Source of the DNA: Pseudomonadota bacterium
GTDB lineage: Bacteria; Myxococcota; Myxococcia; Myxococcales; Myxococcaceae
NCBI GenBank assembly: GCA_023423535.1
Contig: JAFAFL010000019.1
Location: 124,001-188,000 of the forward strand
Direction: 5' to 3'
DNA: 64,000 bases
Both the position numbers and the translations under genes were made by a program. Positions 60,088-64,000 of this stretch are shown here, one piece after another; position 1 is the first letter of the stretch; every line of letters starts with the position of its first letter. Below the pieces are notes generated by a model. That model was given only the letters and a program-made list of their open reading frames with translations. It was not told the DNA's origin and did not search any database.

Positions 60088-60933
60088 AAGACGCTGGTGC
60101 TCGTGGGCAAGCGCGGGGCGGAGGAGCCGGTGCGGCTCGCGCGCGAGGTCCGTCAACGCTATCCGGACAGGGAGATCCTCGCGGACGCCGAGCTGTGCAA
60201 GGCGCTCGATTGGCCGGCTGACTGTTCGGACGAAGAGGTCGTGGCGCGCGCGGATCTGCTGGTGGTGCTCGGCGGTGACGGGACGCTGCTGCACGGGGCG
60301 CGGCTGCTCGGTGGACGCGCGATCCCGATCCTCGGCGTGAACCTCGGGTCGCTCGGGTTCATGACGGAGATCCCGGCGCAGGAGTTCTTCACCACGCTGG
60401 ACGACGTGCTCTCCGGTCACTTCCGCACCGAGTCGCGCCTCAAGCTCTCGTGCCGGCTCTACCGCAAGGGCCAGGTGGTGGTGGACGACGAGGTCCTCAA
60501 CGACATCGTCATCAACAAGGGCGCGCTGGCGCGGATCGCCGATCACGAGATGTCCGTGGATGGCCAGTACGTCGCCACCTACAAGAGCGACGGCATCGTC
60601 ATCGCCACGCCGACCGGATCGACCGCGTACTCGCTCAGCGCCGGCGGGCCGATCGTGCACCCGGTGGTGGACTGCATGGTGGTCACGCCCATCTGCTCGC
60701 ACGCGCTGACGCAGCGGCCCATCGTCATCCCGGCCGAGCGCACCGTGCACATCGACCTGCGTGGCCCCGCCGAGGACGTGTACCTCACGCTCGACGGCAA
60801 GGCCGGCCACATGCTCGAGCCGGGAGACAGGCTCGAGGTCCACCGCTCGCCGAACCGCGTGTTGCTCATCCGCAATCCGAAGATGGGCTACTTCTCCATC
60901 CTCCGGCAGAAGCTCCGCTGGGGAGAGCGGTAG
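60085..60933 (+). CDS. nadK: NAD kinase
   Basis: Phosphorylates NAD+ to NADP+. 282 residues with the family motif LGGDGTLLHGAR (GGDGT at 63-67), NLGSLGFMTE, the conserved NDIVINKG and TPTGSTAYSLSAGGPI. The start is GTG 60085 with AAGGG upstream; the open frame before it is antisense to the PBP gene. It overlaps the next gene by one base. Confidence 0.96.
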   Translation: MKTLVLVGKRGAEEPVRLAREVRQRYPDREILADAELCKALDWPADCSDEEVVARADLLVVLGGDGTLLHGARLLGGRAIPILGVNLGSLGFMTEIPAQEFFTTLDDVLSGHFRTESRLKLSCRLYRKGQVVVDDEVLNDIVINKGALARIADHEMSVDGQYVATYKSDGIVIATPTGSTAYSLSAGGPIVHPVVDCMVVTPICSHALTQRPIVIPAERTVHIDLRGPAEDVYLTLDGKAGHMLEPGDRLEVHRSPNRVLLIRNPKMGYFSILRQKLRWGER

Positions 60934-61376
60934 TGGGCTTCATCGATCGGTTGAAGCAGGCGTTCGGCGGAGGTGCTCCCGCGAGGGTGCGCGTGGTGGG
61001 CGGCGCGGCGCTGCATCGGACGCTGGTCGAGGACGCGCTCGAAGAGGAGGGCTGGCTGCTCACCGCCGAAGGCCCTGTCGATTTCGTCGTCGTCTTCGCG
61101 CCGGCCGAGCCCGCTGACGAGAGCCCTGCCCACGCTTCGCCGCCGCCGCTGCTTCCGTCCGACGTGGGACCTCAGGCGCGCGTCCTTCTGGTGGCGCCGG
61201 TGCAGCTCTCCTCGGATCAGATCGCGGCGCTCGCCGATGAGGTGCGCGCGTGCGGATGGTTGCCGGCGCCGTTCACCCGCGAGGACCTGGTGGACGAGAT
61301 CCGGCGCTGCGTCGCGCTCACGCCGCACGAGGCGGCCGAGTTCAGGCGCGGACTGCGCAGCGAGCCCTCGCCGTAG
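60933..61376 (+). CDS. Small conserved-looking protein coupled to nadK
   Basis: A 147-residue cytosolic protein starting with a GTG that overlaps the nadK stop (TAGTG), with GGGGAGAG upstream. The middle reads like an alpha/beta receiver-like fold (ALHRTLVEDALEEEGWLL, VDFVVVFAPAEP, ARVLLVAPVQLSSDQIAALA). Family unknown. Its last 35 nt overlap the convergent MYXO-CTERM gene. Coupled translation suggests a link with NADP supply or with signalling, unproven. Confidence 0.65.
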   Translation: MGFIDRLKQAFGGGAPARVRVVGGAALHRTLVEDALEEEGWLLTAEGPVDFVVVFAPAEPADESPAHASPPPLLPSDVGPQARVLLVAPVQLSSDQIAALADEVRACGWLPAPFTREDLVDEIRRCVALTPHEAAEFRRGLRSEPSP

Positions 61377-63336
61377 CGGCACGTCGCCGTCGCGCGATCA
61401 CCAGCCACCCACCGAGCATCACCACGAAGAGGGGCAGCGACGTGCTCCCGCTCGAAGACGAAGCGCACGCGCAGCCCTCTCCCGGCGGCTCTTCCTGACC
61501 GGGATCGACCGGGGGATCGCCCGCGTCCGTCGAGGGATCCGGCTCCGGCAGGTGCCCCGCGTCCGGCACCGTTGAAGAGGGCCGGCTGCCCTCCGCGAGC
61601 GCGCCCTGGCTGTGCTGGAAGAACGTTCCCGAGCCGGTCTGGATTCGCTGCACCGCGACCACGCGCCACGCGAAGGGCACGCCGGGCGGGGCAGTGGTGT
61701 CGGTGAAGGTCCGCGCGTCGATCGGAGAAGTGGTGAGGCGCACCTCGTCCTCGTTGGCGAAGGCGTCCGACAGGCCTCGGCGGAAGACGTGGTAGCGCAC
61801 CGGGCCGTCCAGCGGATCGCCCTCCGCCGGAGCCTCCCAGCGCAGCTGCATGCCGCCCTCCACCACCTCCAAAGCGAGCGCCTGCGGCGGCGGAATGACG
61901 AAGAGCCTCAGCGTCGGATCGCCGAGCAGCGCCTGGTGCACCGAACGCGGTGAGAAGCCCACGTCGTAGTCGCTGCCCGAGTTGTTCGCGCTGTCCACGA
62001 ACGCATCTCCGAAGGACTGCAGCGCGCCGAGTCCATGCAGGTGCAGGTACGGCCTCGCGAACCAGGCAGTGGCGAGCACCTCACCCGGCGAGAGCAGCAC
62101 CGCGCGCAGGAGGTTGTCCGGGTACGACCAGTCGCCGAAGTACGAGCCGAAGAGCCCGAGGAACGCCGCGCGCGGCTTGCGGTAGACGAAGTCGGCGGTC
62201 GAAGCGACGCCGCTCGCGGAGGTCGACGTTCCGCCCCCGCAGCCGAAGGCCAGCGCGAAGCCCTCTTCCTCTTCGAGCACGTCGAAGAACCCTCGCTGCG
62301 GATCCTCGACTTCGATCGCAGGCGCGCCGAGCACCGCCGTGCCGTCCCGATAGGCGAGCCGCGAGAAGGCCTCTCCGTCGAAGTGGCCGAAGGTGTCGCG
62401 CACGTACGCGCGCCGGGCGAAGCGGGAGTGCCCATGGCGGTATGCGTGGTTCGCGTCGAGATACCTCGCCACCAGCGCTGCCGGCGCCAACGGTGCAAGT
62501 TCGCTCATGTCCTGTGCGTCCACGCGCCCGACCCGCAGCTCGAGCTTCCCGGGGTAGGTGGAGGGATCGAACTTGCCGTCGCCGCTGAGGTTCGCGAACG
62601 CGCCCGCGCCACCGAGGTTCACGCTGTCCGTCCACACTGACGGATCCGCGTAGTAGCCGTCCGCCGGCCACGCCCCGAGGTGATCCGGATGCCCGTCGGG
62701 TGAGATCTTCCCCGAGAACGGCCTCGGCACCGCGCCGAGCAGCAGCACCGCGCGCAGCCTTCCACCCGTCTCCGCGTGCAGCGCCCACAGCTTCGCCTTC
62801 ACCTCCGGCGGCGTGTCGCTCTCCGCATCGCCGACGACGAGCTGCTCCACCGCCCAGCCGTCTCCGCGCAGATCCTCCGCCAGCCGCGCGAGACGCTCCG
62901 GCATGCCCTCTGCCTCGGAGGTCTGCGCATCGACGACGATCGCCGCCACGCCGCGCGCGTCCGCGGCCTCGAACGGGACCTCCGCACCGGCGCGCACCCA
63001 GGACTGGCCCGAAGCGCCCGCCGCCGTCGTCTTCAGCAGGTGGTACTCGAAGGTCTGGCCCCACCGCGCATCGGCGTCGTCCCAAGAGGTCGCGCTCACC
63101 GGCAGCTGCGCGACGGTCGTCCACGGCGCGCCCGGCCCGGTCCGTCGGCGCACGATGTAGCCGGTCGAATCCGAGCTCTCGTTCCAGCTCAAGCGCAGCG
63201 AGTCGGTGACACCGCCCGGCTCCGCGCGAAGGTGCGGATCGAGGTCCGCGACACGTTGCGCCCAGACGGCTCCAACCACCGGGCCGAAGAGCCCGAGCAA
63301 CACCGCGACCTGCAACGCCCTCAGGCTTCCGCGCAC
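61342..63336 (-). CDS. Surface protein with FnIII-like domains and MYXO-CTERM
   Basis: A 664-residue exported protein. Signal peptide (RALQVAVLLGLFGPVVGAVWA), an FnIII-like domain (about 32-125), then a 330-residue domain with VAAIVVDAQTSE, LLLGAVPRPFSGKI, WPADGYYADPSVW and FALAFGCGGGT. That layout recalls peptidase C25-like (gingipain-type) modules, but I could not identify the catalytic His/Cys pair with certainty. A second FnIII-like domain and a Pro/Asp linker lead to a MYXO-CTERM end (GCACASSSSGS, hydrophobic, RRRR). An unusual tail of 14 residues after the Arg cluster overlaps the neighbouring gene. GTG 63336 has GGGAGGA upstream. Confidence 0.8.
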   Translation of the reverse strand: MRGSLRALQVAVLLGLFGPVVGAVWAQRVADLDPHLRAEPGGVTDSLRLSWNESSDSTGYIVRRRTGPGAPWTTVAQLPVSATSWDDADARWGQTFEYHLLKTTAAGASGQSWVRAGAEVPFEAADARGVAAIVVDAQTSEAEGMPERLARLAEDLRGDGWAVEQLVVGDAESDTPPEVKAKLWALHAETGGRLRAVLLLGAVPRPFSGKISPDGHPDHLGAWPADGYYADPSVWTDSVNLGGAGAFANLSGDGKFDPSTYPGKLELRVGRVDAQDMSELAPLAPAALVARYLDANHAYRHGHSRFARRAYVRDTFGHFDGEAFSRLAYRDGTAVLGAPAIEVEDPQRGFFDVLEEEEGFALAFGCGGGTSTSASGVASTADFVYRKPRAAFLGLFGSYFGDWSYPDNLLRAVLLSPGEVLATAWFARPYLHLHGLGALQSFGDAFVDSANNSGSDYDVGFSPRSVHQALLGDPTLRLFVIPPPQALALEVVEGGMQLRWEAPAEGDPLDGPVRYHVFRRGLSDAFANEDEVRLTTSPIDARTFTDTTAPPGVPFAWRVVAVQRIQTGSGTFFQHSQGALAEGSRPSSTVPDAGHLPEPDPSTDAGDPPVDPGQEEPPGEGCACASSSSGSTSLPLFVVMLGGWLVIARRRRAATARARCAVRA

Positions 63337-63418
63337 GCGTCCTCCCAGAGCGCATCAATATAGAATAGAGTCCGCGCGCTCGCCCCTCGGGCCGACGGGG
63401 CGCAGGAACTCTCGCGCC
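63337..63418. promoter_or_regulatory. Divergent promoter region with AT-rich island
   Basis: The 82-bp gap between divergent genes contains ATCAATATAGAATAGAG (63354-63370), by far the most AT-rich patch nearby, with TATAGA/TAGAAT as a possible -10 on the plus strand and TATTCT on the minus strand. No good -35 was found. Confidence 0.35.
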
Positions 63419-64000
63419 ATGCTTCTTCGTTCTCGCGCTGGCCGCTTCGCACGCGTTGCGCTGCTGCTCGCTCTTCCGCTTGCCGCCTCCACGGGCGCCG
63501 GCTGCTTCAAGCCTCCGGTCGATCCCGCCGGCGACTGCCGCATCACCGGCGAGTGCGAATGCCTCTCGCGCGCCGACTGCACCGATGGGCTCGACTGCGT
63601 GAACGGCGAGTGCCAGACCGTGGTGCTCGACGCGGGTCCGAAGGAGGGCGAGACCGGCGCGCGCTGCGAGTCCGATGCGGAGTGCAACTCGGGCATCTGT
63701 CTCGGCGAAGGCCCCGGACGTCCGCGCGTGTGCACCGTGGCGTGTGGACCGAGCGCCTCCACCGATGGCGGCACCACCGGAGACGGAGGCCTCGAAGACG
63801 GAGGCACCGCCGTCGGCTGTCCCGGCAACTGGGACTGCAAGCCGCCGCATGACCCGAATGACGAGGGCGGCCGGCACCTCTGCGTGCCCCCGTACAACGC
63901 GCAGTGCCTGCCGTGCGAGAGCGACACCGACTGCGGCGTGCAGGGCGATCTCTGCGTGCGGCTTCCCGGCTCGGCGACGAACGAGCGCGTGTGCGGACGC
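63419..64000 (+). CDS. Cys-rich lipoprotein, 5' part (cut by window end)
   Basis: An open frame from ATG 63419 to the last base (194 codons, no stop) encodes a predicted lipoprotein: signal LLLALPLAASTGAGC (C29). The mature part has repeated Cys-rich motifs (CRITGECECLSRADCTDGLD, CESDAEC, CESDTDC) separated by Gly/Asp-rich linkers (TDGGTTGDGGLEDGG). These resemble the Cys-rich stalk units of the surface lipoproteins elsewhere in this window. The C-terminal domain lies beyond the window. Confidence 0.8.
   Translation, partial: MLLRSRAGRFARVALLLALPLAASTGAGCFKPPVDPAGDCRITGECECLSRADCTDGLDCVNGECQTVVLDAGPKEGETGARCESDAECNSGICLGEGPGRPRVCTVACGPSASTDGGTTGDGGLEDGGTAVGCPGNWDCKPPHDPNDEGGRHLCVPPYNAQCLPCESDTDCGVQGDLCVRLPGSATNERVCGR

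Noticed and set aside
61342..63336. Naming the FnIII/MYXO-CTERM protein a gingipain-type (C25) protease
   Set aside because: General layout is similar, but a catalytic His/Cys pair could not be assigned with confidence.

Overview
The window is about 64 kb of very high-GC DNA from a chromosome that looks myxobacterial (phylum Myxococcota). The support is direct: four secreted proteins end in the Cys / hydrophobic segment / Arg-cluster tail of the MYXO-CTERM type, there are tandem 'DG..NG.E...DCGG' cysteine-rich repeats with a TIGR02232-like disulfide repeat, many lipoproteins, RCC1, GGGWT and PKD surface proteins, and hybrid two-component/NtrC signalling. GTG and TTG starts are common. The genus cannot be settled from this window. 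I see no tRNA, rRNA, CRISPR array, insertion sequence or phage gene. Both ends cut through genes: a fadJ-type gene at the left, and a Cys-rich lipoprotein at the right that is open to the last base.

Layout. 1-2391: the end of a beta-oxidation enzyme, a small outer-membrane-barrel-like protein and a secreted Cys/His-rich peptide. 2516-6849: signalling genes, namely a GGEEF diguanylate cyclase, a receiver-PAS-histidine kinase and an NtrC-type sigma-54 activator in an evident two-gene operon. 6872-8715: a small lipoprotein and rarA. 8856-18315: surface and repeat proteins (a 7-repeat lipoprotein with a fibrinogen-like end, a 9-repeat Cys-rich propeller lipoprotein, an RCC1 lipoprotein) around a DUF2254 membrane protein and ada. 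18380-20895: radical SAM/SPASM enzyme, 87-residue Cys-rich membrane peptide and a secreted protein, all in one direction. 21023-28040: DEAD-box helicase, a trypsin-like lipoprotein with MYXO-CTERM, and a 1370-residue surface protein. 28086-37292: small accessory genes, a three-domain peptidoglycan-targeting enzyme, a glycosyltransferase, lipoproteins, DUF4105 and DUF3015 proteins, and a methyltransferase. 37338-40441: pntAB. 40578-44333: deaminase, di-haem cytochrome, and a ubiquitin-like protein/BNR-propeller pair. 44361-49160: peptidoglycan peptidase, an arsenic operon (arsR-acr3-arsC) and a HEXXH protein coupled to a lipoprotein. 49208-56216: DASS transporter with GST, and three secreted proteins. 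56314-59996: PBP2a-like transpeptidase, cytochrome P450 and a small membrane protein. 60085-64000: nadK, a small unknown gene, and MYXO-CTERM and Cys-rich surface proteins.

How the genes work together. The clear functional units are the kinase/NtrC pair, the proton-translocating transhydrogenase pntAB, and the arsenic operon with a palindromic operator before arsR and stop/start overlaps throughout. Less understood units that deserve attention are the radical SAM/small-peptide pair with its start site built into the preceding stop codon, the diglycine-ending ubiquitin-like protein coupled to a propeller, and three large cell-wall or protease enzymes that lack signal peptides and look like exported effectors, one of which is translationally coupled to a lipoprotein in an effector/immunity-like arrangement.
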